From IMG/VR virus record IMGVR_UViG_3300025305_000029, positions 1 through 50,107 of that record: DNA of 50,107 nt; one strand, written 5' to 3'. The stretch comes from a virus. A program made the position numbers and the translations under genes. Below the pieces are notes generated by a model. It saw only the letters and a program-made list of their open reading frames with translations. It was not told the origin of the DNA and ran no database searches. Below are positions 37,186 to 45,101 of the stretch, one piece after another (within the stretch, counting starts at the first letter, position 1; each line of letters starts with the position of its first letter).

Positions 37186-38049
37186 TTATTGATTCTTCAA
37201 CTCATTGATAATTGTATCAAGAGGCAGTCCAGCAGTGTCAATCTTCTTTCTTGTTAAATGATAATGACATACAACACCATTAAAATTCGCTTTGACCGCT
37301 GGATCATGGACCCCTGTCAGCAATGTACCATCTTCCCTCATCGGATAATTAAACTCAATATCATAATAACTACATAATGTTAGAACTAGTTTTTTGTATG
37401 CTTCAATTTGCACCGGATAATATCCAAGGTGCGGTTTTAGCTTTCTACCATGCACAACGCTGTCTGTCAAGGTTGGCCGCGTGCCAAATCCGCGCTTCTC
37501 ATACGTAGTGCCGTATCGTGTGTAATACGCATTGCTAAAATCAATACCTATCGAAGCCTTGTTTACTTTTCTATTGCCAGCATGCCACCCTATGTGATTA
37601 CAGTCAAGCAATTGAAAAATGGTCCCATCGTTATCTATAACGAAATGAGTGGATATGTTTCTTTTTTCTAGTATCTTCTTGCAAGACGCAGCCGATAACG
37701 CAGCGTCCCAATGTGTAACAATCATAGTTGGGACACGTTCGTTCTTCACTTCTTTGTGCGTTCCGGGCTTCAAGAGGTCCATCTTCATTGAACGCCAGTC
37801 AAGCGGAACATGTTTTCCGTTGCATAGTATTCCCGTCGTCCGCACCCTCTGGTGTGCCTCTCTGTTGGTCTCTAGTCGCCTATGTGTGGCTGGTCCGACT
37901 AGGCCATCAGTATCAAGTCCATGCTGTTTTTGAAAGCATGTAATGGCGCTGATCAGGTCTTCATTAAACCCAGTCATTCCTAACCAAGAAGGCGACCATC
38001 CGTATTTTTTGGACGACCTCTTGTTATATAGGATCTTAAATAAACTCAT
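37186..38049 (-). CDS. Endolysin: PG-binding plus N-acetylmuramoyl-L-alanine amidase
   Basis: 287 residues. The N-terminus has a peptidoglycan-binding-like segment (FNEDLISAITCFQKQHGLDT through DGLVGPATHRRL, about 28-59). The amidase_2 domain follows with zinc-ligand candidates His 113 (VTHWD), the IGWHAGN segment and HYHLTRKKIDTAG at the end. It cuts the bond between MurNAc and the peptide. No signal peptide, so a holin is expected. ATG 38049 overlaps the previous stop (TAATG). Confidence 0.9.
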   Translation of the reverse strand: MSLFKILYNKRSSKKYGWSPSWLGMTGFNEDLISAITCFQKQHGLDTDGLVGPATHRRLETNREAHQRVRTTGILCNGKHVPLDWRSMKMDLLKPGTHKEVKNERVPTMIVTHWDAALSAASCKKILEKRNISTHFVIDNDGTIFQLLDCNHIGWHAGNRKVNKASIGIDFSNAYYTRYGTTYEKRGFGTRPTLTDSVVHGRKLKPHLGYYPVQIEAYKKLVLTLCSYYDIEFNYPMREDGTLLTGVHDPAVKANFNGVVCHYHLTRKKIDTAGLPLDTIINELKNQ

Positions 38050-38183
38050 TACCGACCTTGGCCCCTATATGGACCCTTGTTCTTTCGCGTCCTAGTGGTG
38101 AACTTGCTGGTTTTCCGGTTGTCGCTCTGGTTAGTCTTTTTGACTCCACCAGCTTCTCTCTTTACATTAGCTTTCTTAGCCAT
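38049..38183 (-). CDS. Basic small protein, 44 aa
   Basis: MAKKANVKREAGGVKKTNQS and onward, rich in Lys, Arg, Thr and Gly with no hydrophobic segment. AGGAG precedes ATG 38183, and the stop overlaps the endolysin start (TAATG). Too short for length-based calling. Could be a nucleic-acid-binding or virion peptide. Confidence 0.7.
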   Translation of the reverse strand: MAKKANVKREAGGVKKTNQSDNRKTSKFTTRTRKNKGPYRGQGR

Positions 38184-38192
38184 GTTTTTCTC

Positions 38193-38774
38193 CTAAACAA
38201 TTAAATCAGCGAAGCCCCATTCGACGGCTTCTTCAGCAGAGAAGTATATATTCTTCCGTCTATTTATCAAGCTTTTTAATTGTTTGCGAGTGAGATTGGT
38301 CTCGGCAGCCAGGCATTCATGGTATACATCTTTAATTTTTTTTGTCTCTTTAAGAGAGTCTTCGATCTCAAACAGGTGCCCGTCTGACGAAGCCACAACA
38401 TCATGAAACATGAGGCGCGTATTCTTTCCAATCATGCGTTGCCCTTTGGTTCCCGCCGCCAATAGCAGAAGCCCCGACGACATTACCTTGCCCACCCCGA
38501 AAGTGCACAGCGGCATATGGTTCCTTACAAGGCGCATAACGTCATACACTGCAAACATCTCCACAGCAACTCCTCCGTGAGTCGAAACTATAAACTCAAC
38601 CGGTATTGGAGAAGCGTTACCGCTTTCTTCGTCGCTCTTTGAGAAATGTAAAAATGACAAAAGCTCATTTATGGCCTCTCTTGCACTCTTCTCATCAACA
38701 GTATCATAGATGCCAGTAAATCTTGGTTCCACTAGAGAATTTATTATTCCTCCCTCTCCATTTTCGCCTTCCAT
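38193..38774 (-). CDS. ClpP-type serine protease
   Basis: 193 residues. STHGG (64-68), GKVMSSGLLLLAAG (95-108, nucleophile Ser 99 or 100) and LMFHDV (His 124) give the ClpP/crotonase-fold active site; the C-terminal YFSAEEAVEWGFADLI is typical of the family. In many phages ClpP homologues act as prohead proteases. Here it lies beside a large unknown protein and a scaffold-like acidic protein, supporting that role. ATG 38774 follows AAGGA. Confidence 0.9.
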   Translation of the reverse strand: MEGENGEGGIINSLVEPRFTGIYDTVDEKSAREAINELLSFLHFSKSDEESGNASPIPVEFIVSTHGGVAVEMFAVYDVMRLVRNHMPLCTFGVGKVMSSGLLLLAAGTKGQRMIGKNTRLMFHDVVASSDGHLFEIEDSLKETKKIKDVYHECLAAETNLTRKQLKSLINRRKNIYFSAEEAVEWGFADLIV

Positions 38775-38799
38775 ATCGTTGGTCCTTATTTGTCATTGT

Positions 38800-40590
38800 T
38801 TAAAATCGCTCAATCAAGTCGTACTGCTTCTGTAGTCTTCTCAGCATTCTATGCGTATCTTCTTCCTCCATGGGCGTGAACTCATCTGTCAGAGGAATCG
38901 CTATATTAATACCCAATCTCTCCTGTACGTCAGGCGCTAGTATCTTGTATTCCTTTACGCCCCCGGGTCTACCACGAACAGCGTACCTCCGGCTAATAAA
39001 AACAGGCTCGCCGCTCATCATCCTTTTCCGAATCCAGGGGTTATTTGACTCATTTAGTTTATATAGTGCTAGCACCATCAGGCCATGTCCCATATATTTT
39101 AGCGTTTTTTTACTTCGCACCGCCTTAATTGCAGCCCCTCCTACGCCCGCCTGAGAAACAGTGCTAAATATATCTTCCACCATATGAAGCGCAGCCTTCG
39201 CTGCATTGGCAGCAACATCTTTTGATATGGCTCCCGTATTATATAATTGAGATATTACTGTGCCAGACGTCCCCTTGGGTGCCTTCCCTGCACTTAAATT
39301 CTTAAGTTCATTTAACAGGGCTTCATTATGAGGAGACTCCTTGATGTCTTTGCGTGCCCACCTTCTAAGTCCCTTATGTTGAACCTGCCTTTGTGCCGCG
39401 ACCGGGCGGGCTGCCTGGGCTGGGGGAGGGGCCTCTAACCTAAACGGCCCAGACCTCGGTACCTCTGTGGGTTTTAGACCAAGAGACATTTGCGGTTCAA
39501 GTCCTCGCCCAGGACGGACCGGTGGAACAGCGGTAGGCCCAATTTTAGGTCTGGCCGGCGTAATTGACTTTATATATTTAAAAGCAATGGCTGGATTGAT
39601 ATACATTATCGCCATACTTGCGAGCATGGGGATAATCATCTCCTTCTTTTCCCACGCCTTCGTGATACTAAGATTTCCGGGGCTTTGGGAGGCTATTTTC
39701 TCCGCTAGGTTGATCAGCGCGGTTTTTCTTTCTTTTGACCTCAGCCACGCTGCCTGGTCTCTGTCCCAATTCTCTGGAGGCGCAATTAGGTTCTCTTGTG
39801 CTAAGAATCCCGGTATCTGCGCTAGCTTTCCCGTCGGTTGTCCAGCTTCATCCGCTCCAAATTTCCACGGATTCGCCGTTTGTTGTGCCCAGGCTTTTTT
39901 TATCTCATTAAAAGAAGCCGTTCTTTTTTGCTGCGGCGTGCCTCCTATCATTCCTATTGGTCGATATTTTACCCCTTCAATTTCATACGGTGCAAGGGGA
40001 AGCACGTCCTCTCTATATGATTTAATAAACCATACAGGTGGCTTTTCGGGGACTCCCGTGACTACTCTTCTATACTCAGAATCAGTCATATCTCCGACCG
40101 TCTTCTTGAGCGTACTAGCCGGATCCAACATTTCAAGTGTATTATCCCAAAACGTGGAGAAACCCTTGCCGTGCAACTCGTCCATTAAGAAGTCGTTATC
40201 TTCACGGCCAACCGAAGACGCGAAGAATTGTTTCCATCCCTGGCTTATTGTGTCTGAATGTTTTGGCACACCCCGATATACCCAGGGCTCAGCTATTCCA
40301 AAGTAATGAGCCAGTGTGTTATCCCACCCGGGATACGGGTCTTCCACGCTCTTAAGCTCTTCAAGCTCCCGTGCAGTTATGGGATCCCCCGTCGCAACAG
40401 CACCGCTATCAATCGGTAAGACAGGAAGCTTTCCTCCAGTTGGCACTTCCACGCCATACTTGGGATCCTCAGAAGTAGCGAAGTCAATATCGTACTCCCC
40501 CGGCACTTTCTGTGGATGGGGAGCGGACTGCTCCTTGAGGACTTCAAATATTTCTTTTGAAATATTCAGTGCTCTTTTGGACTCGGACAT
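38800..40590 (-). CDS. Large protein of unknown function, probably virion-associated
   Basis: 596 residues from ATG 40590 (SD AGGGGG). Two hydrophobic segments (MIIPMLASMAIMYINPAIAF near 320-340 and KYMGHGLMVLALYKL near 505-520) and a Pro/Arg-rich linker between them. No enzyme motif. Its place between the protease and scaffold-like genes suggests an internal or portal-associated virion protein, an inference from order alone. Confidence 0.75.
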   Translation of the reverse strand: MSESKRALNISKEIFEVLKEQSAPHPQKVPGEYDIDFATSEDPKYGVEVPTGGKLPVLPIDSGAVATGDPITARELEELKSVEDPYPGWDNTLAHYFGIAEPWVYRGVPKHSDTISQGWKQFFASSVGREDNDFLMDELHGKGFSTFWDNTLEMLDPASTLKKTVGDMTDSEYRRVVTGVPEKPPVWFIKSYREDVLPLAPYEIEGVKYRPIGMIGGTPQQKRTASFNEIKKAWAQQTANPWKFGADEAGQPTGKLAQIPGFLAQENLIAPPENWDRDQAAWLRSKERKTALINLAEKIASQSPGNLSITKAWEKKEMIIPMLASMAIMYINPAIAFKYIKSITPARPKIGPTAVPPVRPGRGLEPQMSLGLKPTEVPRSGPFRLEAPPPAQAARPVAAQRQVQHKGLRRWARKDIKESPHNEALLNELKNLSAGKAPKGTSGTVISQLYNTGAISKDVAANAAKAALHMVEDIFSTVSQAGVGGAAIKAVRSKKTLKYMGHGLMVLALYKLNESNNPWIRKRMMSGEPVFISRRYAVRGRPGGVKEYKILAPDVQERLGINIAIPLTDEFTPMEEEDTHRMLRRLQKQYDLIERF

Positions 40591-40601
40591 TTGGCTACCC
40601 C

Positions 40602-41369
40602 CTATTCGGCCTGGGTGGCAGCCATCTCCTGGAGTCTTTTCGTGACTCGCTTAAGTACCTGATCTACTAGAGTATCACTTACTTCGTCCGCCTTGCCTTC
40701 CGGAAGAATCTCCTCTTCAGGTAAGGGCTCTTCGTCGATAGCCAAAGGCGCTTCCTCTTCAGGCATGGGCTCTTCGCCTAACTCCGCGCCCAGTTCTCCT
40801 TCTAGGCCAGCTTCCTCAGGAGCCTCTTCACCGGGGCCTTCCTCTAGGTCAAGCTCTAGACCGAGATCAAACATATCATTTGCAGAATTGACAGCATAGG
40901 TTACTAAGTCTGCGATGTACTGCTCTACCTTGCCTTCTTCAGCATCAGCGGCGGCACCCGGAGCCTCTTCCATGGGCTCAAGCTCTGCCTCGGGCTCACC
41001 CAGAACATCTTCAGCTTCCATCGGCATCTCTTCGCCAGGCATGGGCTCTTCTTCAGGCAAGCCCAACCCCTCCTCCTCCGGGAGGGGCTGCTCGGCTAGT
41101 ACTTTAGCCGCTTCCACGGAGACACTCTCTTCTACTTGCTCTAGTCCCTTAACTTGGGCCTCGCCGTCAAGAGCTTCTGCTTGTGGCGTGCCGGGAGCCT
41201 CCTCATCGGGCTCGCTATCTAGAGTGTGGCGCTCATCGGCGTCCTCTTCTTGAAGAGTTTCAAGTTCATCTACCTTGTCCAAGAACGTATTCGTAAATCC
41301 ATTAAGACTAGAGAGCTTCATGAATCTTTTGATCGTGTTCTCGTTTAAAAGATTGTTTGTTTTACTCAT
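40602..41369 (-). CDS. Glu/Pro-rich scaffold-like protein
   Basis: 255 residues. The N-terminus (NTIKRFMKLSSLNGFTNTFL) and the very acidic Glu/Pro/Met middle resemble, from memory, a protein in the head region of marine T4-like phages; the C-terminus is a charged helix. Adjacent to the ClpP-like protease, it could be a prohead core or scaffold that is degraded on maturation. ATG 41369 follows AGGAG. Confidence 0.65.
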   Translation of the reverse strand: MSKTNNLLNENTIKRFMKLSSLNGFTNTFLDKVDELETLQEEDADERHTLDSEPDEEAPGTPQAEALDGEAQVKGLEQVEESVSVEAAKVLAEQPLPEEEGLGLPEEEPMPGEEMPMEAEDVLGEPEAELEPMEEAPGAAADAEEGKVEQYIADLVTYAVNSANDMFDLGLELDLEEGPGEEAPEEAGLEGELGAELGEEPMPEEEAPLAIDEEPLPEEEILPEGKADEVSDTLVDQVLKRVTKRLQEMAATQAE

Positions 41370-41429
41370 GCGTGTGTCTCCTACACTTTTCTTCTTTATA
41401 ATTAGTGCTCTAAGTTGCTAAACTCTATT

Positions 41430-41750
41430 TTAATCAGGGAAATCTTTATCAAAAATATCGAAAAGTTGTTCTATCTCTTCTTTTGGCAAACCGTAAAGAT
41501 TATTAATCTCTGTCCTCTTCTTCTCTAGCTGATCTACTTTTTCCTGTCTTGCCTTGGTTTTTGACTTGTTGTTAGCCTTTTTATACTCGTTTATAAAGAC
41601 ACGAACATTCGGCTCGTCGTCCACATATGCATCGATTAGACACCTTAATAATTCTGTCTTTGTAAACCGATCATATTCTATTTTAATTAACAAGTCGACT
41701 TCTTTTTTTCTTGTTATGGTCGTTGATATTTTTTTCTTATCTTTTGTCAT
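41430..41750 (-). CDS. Conserved-looking phage protein, 106 aa
   Basis: EYDRFTKTELLRCLIDAYVD, then VRVFINEYK and a Lys-rich coiled coil, resembles small proteins near the head genes of marine T4-like phages, from memory. ATG 41750 overlaps the previous stop (ATGA). Function unknown. Confidence 0.7.
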   Translation of the reverse strand: MTKDKKKISTTITRKKEVDLLIKIEYDRFTKTELLRCLIDAYVDDEPNVRVFINEYKKANNKSKTKARQEKVDQLEKKRTEINNLYGLPKEEIEQLFDIFDKDFPD

Positions 41751-42760
41751 AGTAAAATATGCGTAAAGCTCTCCCGTTGCGACGCCCGTGACTGCCTAAT
41801 AAACTCACACTTGGCCTGCAACTCGGCAATCGTTCTAGCTCCCGTGTACGACAACCCACTCGCAATCCCGCCCCTGACATCCCCTAGGACACCCAAAACA
41901 TCTCCCTTATACGGGATGGTTGTGGATACCCCTTCCGGCGTAGACGTCTTCCCTCTCCAGTCTTGCTGTGCGTCGCTGGAAGCCATGCCCCGATACACCT
42001 TGTATTTCTTTCCGCCGTTACGAGTGAACACATCACCCGGTGCCTGCTTCGTACCAGCCAGCATTGATCCAAGTATAACAAAATCTGCTCCAGCAGCCAG
42101 GGCCTTTACAATGTCACCACTTGTTTTTAAACCACCATCAGCAATGATTTTAGTATCCCTTGGCGACTCAGCGCAATCTAGTATCGATTGCAATGTCGGA
42201 ATTCCGTGGCCTGAGACCAATCTGGTGCTGCAAATCGAGCCGCCGCCGACTCCTAGGCGCACACTGTCCGCTCCCCAATCGCTCAGTTCTTCATATCCTT
42301 CTCGGGTTGCAACGTTGCCAGCCATGATGTGAGCATCACTACCAAGACAGGCGCGCAAACTCTTTAAGGCCCGCATCATCAATATATGATGACCATGTGC
42401 AATATCAACACAGATAACCTTTGCTCCAGCAGACACAAGTTCCGTGGCTCTCTCTACATAGTCTCCCGTCACGCCTACAGCGGCCCCGATATTTTCAGCA
42501 CCGAAGCCAGCCGCTAGCTTGACAATGCCGACCTGCTCCTCAATAGTATTGTATCTATGTACGATACCCATGCCGCCAGCCGAATTCATTGCAGCTACCA
42601 TGTCTTCTTCACAGACCGTGTCCATCGGCGCAGCTATCACCGGCAACTGGAGTACCACTGACGGACTCATGCTAACTGAGATGTCCGTCGTTCCCCTGCT
42701 TTCAATCGTGCTATACTTTGGAACCAGTAAAACATCATCAAAACATACTGTCTCTCTCAC
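41747..42760 (-). CDS. IMP dehydrogenase / GMP reductase family enzyme
   Basis: 337 residues, a lone catalytic barrel without CBS domains. It begins with FDDVLLVP, has GNVATREG, the active loop GVGGGSICSTR (Cys 178), ADGG and the flap KVYRGMASSDAQQDW. Either IMP to XMP oxidation or GMP reduction is possible; absence of CBS domains leans to GMP reductase or a CBS-less IMPDH. It shifts the purine nucleotide balance for phage DNA. It lies in a coupled run with methyltransferase and dUTPase. Confidence 0.88.
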   Translation of the reverse strand: MRETVCFDDVLLVPKYSTIESRGTTDISVSMSPSVVLQLPVIAAPMDTVCEEDMVAAMNSAGGMGIVHRYNTIEEQVGIVKLAAGFGAENIGAAVGVTGDYVERATELVSAGAKVICVDIAHGHHILMMRALKSLRACLGSDAHIMAGNVATREGYEELSDWGADSVRLGVGGGSICSTRLVSGHGIPTLQSILDCAESPRDTKIIADGGLKTSGDIVKALAAGADFVILGSMLAGTKQAPGDVFTRNGGKKYKVYRGMASSDAQQDWRGKTSTPEGVSTTIPYKGDVLGVLGDVRGGIASGLSYTGARTIAELQAKCEFIRQSRASQRESFTHILL

Positions 42761-43248
42761 TTAAAGTCCCCTTGTAGGCTGCCTATTAGCGGCACGCCCA
42801 TATGCTTAAATACTACGACGGCAGATGGAAAGGGCGCGGCATTTGTTGCCTCTCCAGTTTTACTATTTGTAAAACTTAGTCTGCCTCTAACAAAATAAAT
42901 CATCTCTGCCGACATGACGTAATCGTGCCAGTATTTCGTCGAAGTTCTTGCCGGGATTAAAAGAACCACCGTTGTCCCCGGATGTCTTGCCTCCTCATAT
43001 GCCTTCTTTACCCAGTGGCCAATCTTTCTTCCATACGGAGGATTACAAAACACTCTTTCGCCTTTCCAGCTTTTAGACAGCCCATCATCTTCAACAGTAT
43101 AAAATTTCTCGCACTTAGCGTTCAAAGAACTGGCGCAGGGATCCAGCGTAAAATTAAACTGGTCGTCTAAATTTTTAAATAATTTATCCGGTGTTCCCCA
43201 TTCATGACTCTTTGAACTAAACATTAATTCCATTGTATCACTATCCAC
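42757..43248 (-). CDS. dam: Phage DNA N6-adenine methyltransferase
   Basis: 163 residues. EWGTPDKLFKNLDDQFNFTLD at the N-terminus, CNPPYG (NPPY at 69-72) as catalytic motif, and LIPARTSTKYWHDYV are typical of the phage Dam family. It methylates adenine in DNA, which may protect against host restriction. ATG 43248 overlaps nothing but lies two bases after dUTPase. Recognition site unknown. Confidence 0.9.
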   Translation of the reverse strand: MDSDTMELMFSSKSHEWGTPDKLFKNLDDQFNFTLDPCASSLNAKCEKFYTVEDDGLSKSWKGERVFCNPPYGRKIGHWVKKAYEEARHPGTTVVLLIPARTSTKYWHDYVMSAEMIYFVRGRLSFTNSKTGEATNAAPFPSAVVVFKHMGVPLIGSLQGDFK

Positions 43249-43250
43249 AA

Positions 43251-43712
43251 CTACTCTCCCGTGGAGCCTAGCGCCCCATCACCACGATTAGAAATAACAA
43301 TTGGCTCTTCATCCCAGTACAAGTCCTCAGATTCTATCTCCGCAAGGCGGAAATGAACAACCGGAACCAGCACAAGTTGCGCGATCTTATCCCCGGGCTC
43401 TACCGTACACGGCCAGCGACCTATGTTGTGTAGGTCAATAAAAACTTCCCCACTGTAGCCAGCGTCCACAATGTGTGCCCCAACAACCAACTCTTTCTTA
43501 GCAGCCATGCTAGAGCGATTACATACTTGTAGCATGTACCCATGCGGCACAGCAAAGCTGAACCCCGTTTCAAGCATCCTGTTTTCATTTGAAGGGATCT
43601 CTATTGAGTTTCCTTCGGGCGGATTGTAAAACACATCCATCCCCGCATCTGACGGATTTGCCCGATTAGGGGACACAGCACCCTCTCTAAGGCATGCACA
43701 CTCTATTATCAC
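43251..43712 (-). CDS. dut: dUTPase (dUTP diphosphatase)
   Basis: 153 residues with all five trimeric dUTPase motifs visible: DAGMDV (23-28), NRSSMA (about 65-70), GVVDAGY-like VDAGYSG, the GDKIAQLVLVPV stretch, and the C-terminal RGDGALGSTG. Hydrolyses dUTP to dUMP, lowering uracil in DNA. GTG 43712 follows GGAAGG. Confidence 0.93.
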   Translation of the reverse strand: MIIECACLREGAVSPNRANPSDAGMDVFYNPPEGNSIEIPSNENRMLETGFSFAVPHGYMLQVCNRSSMAAKKELVVGAHIVDAGYSGEVFIDLHNIGRWPCTVEPGDKIAQLVLVPVVHFRLAEIESEDLYWDEEPIVISNRGDGALGSTGE

Positions 43713-43764
43713 GCAGCACCTTCCTTGGTGAACACTATCGTTTTACTCTATTGTGGAATTCTTA

Positions 43765-45063
43765 TCAAGCATTTTCAGACAATAATGTTCGTATTCTTTC
43801 AACCGCCTTCTTTCTTTCTATCTGGAAGAGATCGCTTCTTTGTTTAATGCCTTGTAACAAGTCCTCATATTCTCGCTTTCTCTCCGGTGTCTTAAACGGG
43901 GCGTCGGAGGGCGGCAACCCATCTCCCGGAAGGCTCTTGGGGGCATGGCCACGAATCAAAGCATCAATCGAGTTACTCCTTTCCGACCACATCGTCTTAT
44001 ACTGCTTAGGAGTGAAATGCCATCCTTCGGGATCGATTTTCATCCCGGTATCCTGGACTGCTTGTCGCATATCATGATAAGGAATTCCACTATTCCTTGC
44101 CAATTCTTTATACTCGTCGTTTATTCTCTTCTTGTATTCATCATACAAGTGCTCGTTTCTTATAACGTTGGAGCCGGCAGGGGGCGAGCCTCCCCATTGT
44201 GTTACCAATCCCATCAATGGCTTCACGTAAGATTCTTTATACGTTTCCCACTTCTCGGGAGAGCCAACTGCGTGCATATAATCGTTCCCGCCCATAGAGC
44301 CCGCTATTATGTGAGTGGGATTAAACTCCGATATTTTTGCATTAAATTCTCTCTGCCTATCCGTCTTTGGTCCTTTGAGCGTTTCGTACCAAAATTGTGA
44401 GGTTGCACCAATTTTTGGCAATACTAAAACATCCCACCCTCTTCTTTCAAAGGTTTCCTTAGCTCCATCCATTTGGTTATAACCAGCAGTAACGGAGTCT
44501 CCGAAAACTAAAACCCTAGTCTGCGAGTGAAGGTCCACCTGGCTCTTTGCCAATGAGATCTCCATAATGCGCAACTCGGTCTTGTTTTTCCACTCGCGTC
44601 TTTTCATAAATCCGTGAAAGCCAGAAAAATACGCTCTCCAAATATATTTCCAATCCGATCTATTCCAAGAGTCTACAGGAACAGCCGGAGCCTCTTTATG
44701 AAGTGTCCGGACGCTGGGATCCGATAGCTTTCGTTGTAGTCGTGCAAGGTAAAAGGCAGACGCAGGGATCGCCTTTGTAACATCCGTTCTATCTCTCAGG
44801 GGAAGGGACTTGCCATATAATTTTTTGGTTACACCCTTCCAGGTACCTGGCATAAACTGCGCTATGCCAAGCGCCCCCGTCTCTGACAAAGATCTCTCAT
44901 ATCCAGAGCTTTCCCTCATTATCACAGCCCTTAAGAATTCAGGGTTAAGGCCTTCTTTGAGTGCTGATTTGCGAATAAGACTTTCCATCTCCTTCGTAAA
45001 CCCCCTCTGCGACGGGATATAATGCCTTTTACCGGCTTTTCGATTCGGTTTGACCCTGGCCAT
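43765..45063 (-). CDS. Lytic transglycosylase fused to SGNH hydrolase
   Basis: 432 residues. An SLT-type lytic transglycosylase occupies residues about 22-110: catalytic Glu 51 in RESSG, GALGIAQFMPGTWKG (63-77) and the later AFYLARL. An SGNH/GDSL hydrolase follows: GDSVTAG (Ser 190), GGND (258-261) and Asp 344/His 349 in DPEGWH. A helical tail ends the chain. The first domain cuts glycan; the second could remove acetyl groups that block it. No signal peptide, so a virion or endolysin-like role is likely. Confidence 0.88.
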   Translation of the reverse strand: MARVKPNRKAGKRHYIPSQRGFTKEMESLIRKSALKEGLNPEFLRAVIMRESSGYERSLSETGALGIAQFMPGTWKGVTKKLYGKSLPLRDRTDVTKAIPASAFYLARLQRKLSDPSVRTLHKEAPAVPVDSWNRSDWKYIWRAYFSGFHGFMKRREWKNKTELRIMEISLAKSQVDLHSQTRVLVFGDSVTAGYNQMDGAKETFERRGWDVLVLPKIGATSQFWYETLKGPKTDRQREFNAKISEFNPTHIIAGSMGGNDYMHAVGSPEKWETYKESYVKPLMGLVTQWGGSPPAGSNVIRNEHLYDEYKKRINDEYKELARNSGIPYHDMRQAVQDTGMKIDPEGWHFTPKQYKTMWSERSNSIDALIRGHAPKSLPGDGLPPSDAPFKTPERKREYEDLLQGIKQRSDLFQIERKKAVERIRTLLSENA

Positions 45064-45101
45064 GGTTTAATTAGGCAAGCCCTTCATATTAAAGCCGGTT
45101 T

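Noticed and set aside
39467-40306. 279-residue plus-strand open frame
   Set aside because: Lies antisense within the 596-residue gene and has no independent signals.
40693-41253. Ser-rich plus-strand frames
   Set aside because: Complement of the Glu/Pro codons of the acidic scaffold-like gene; low-complexity artefact.
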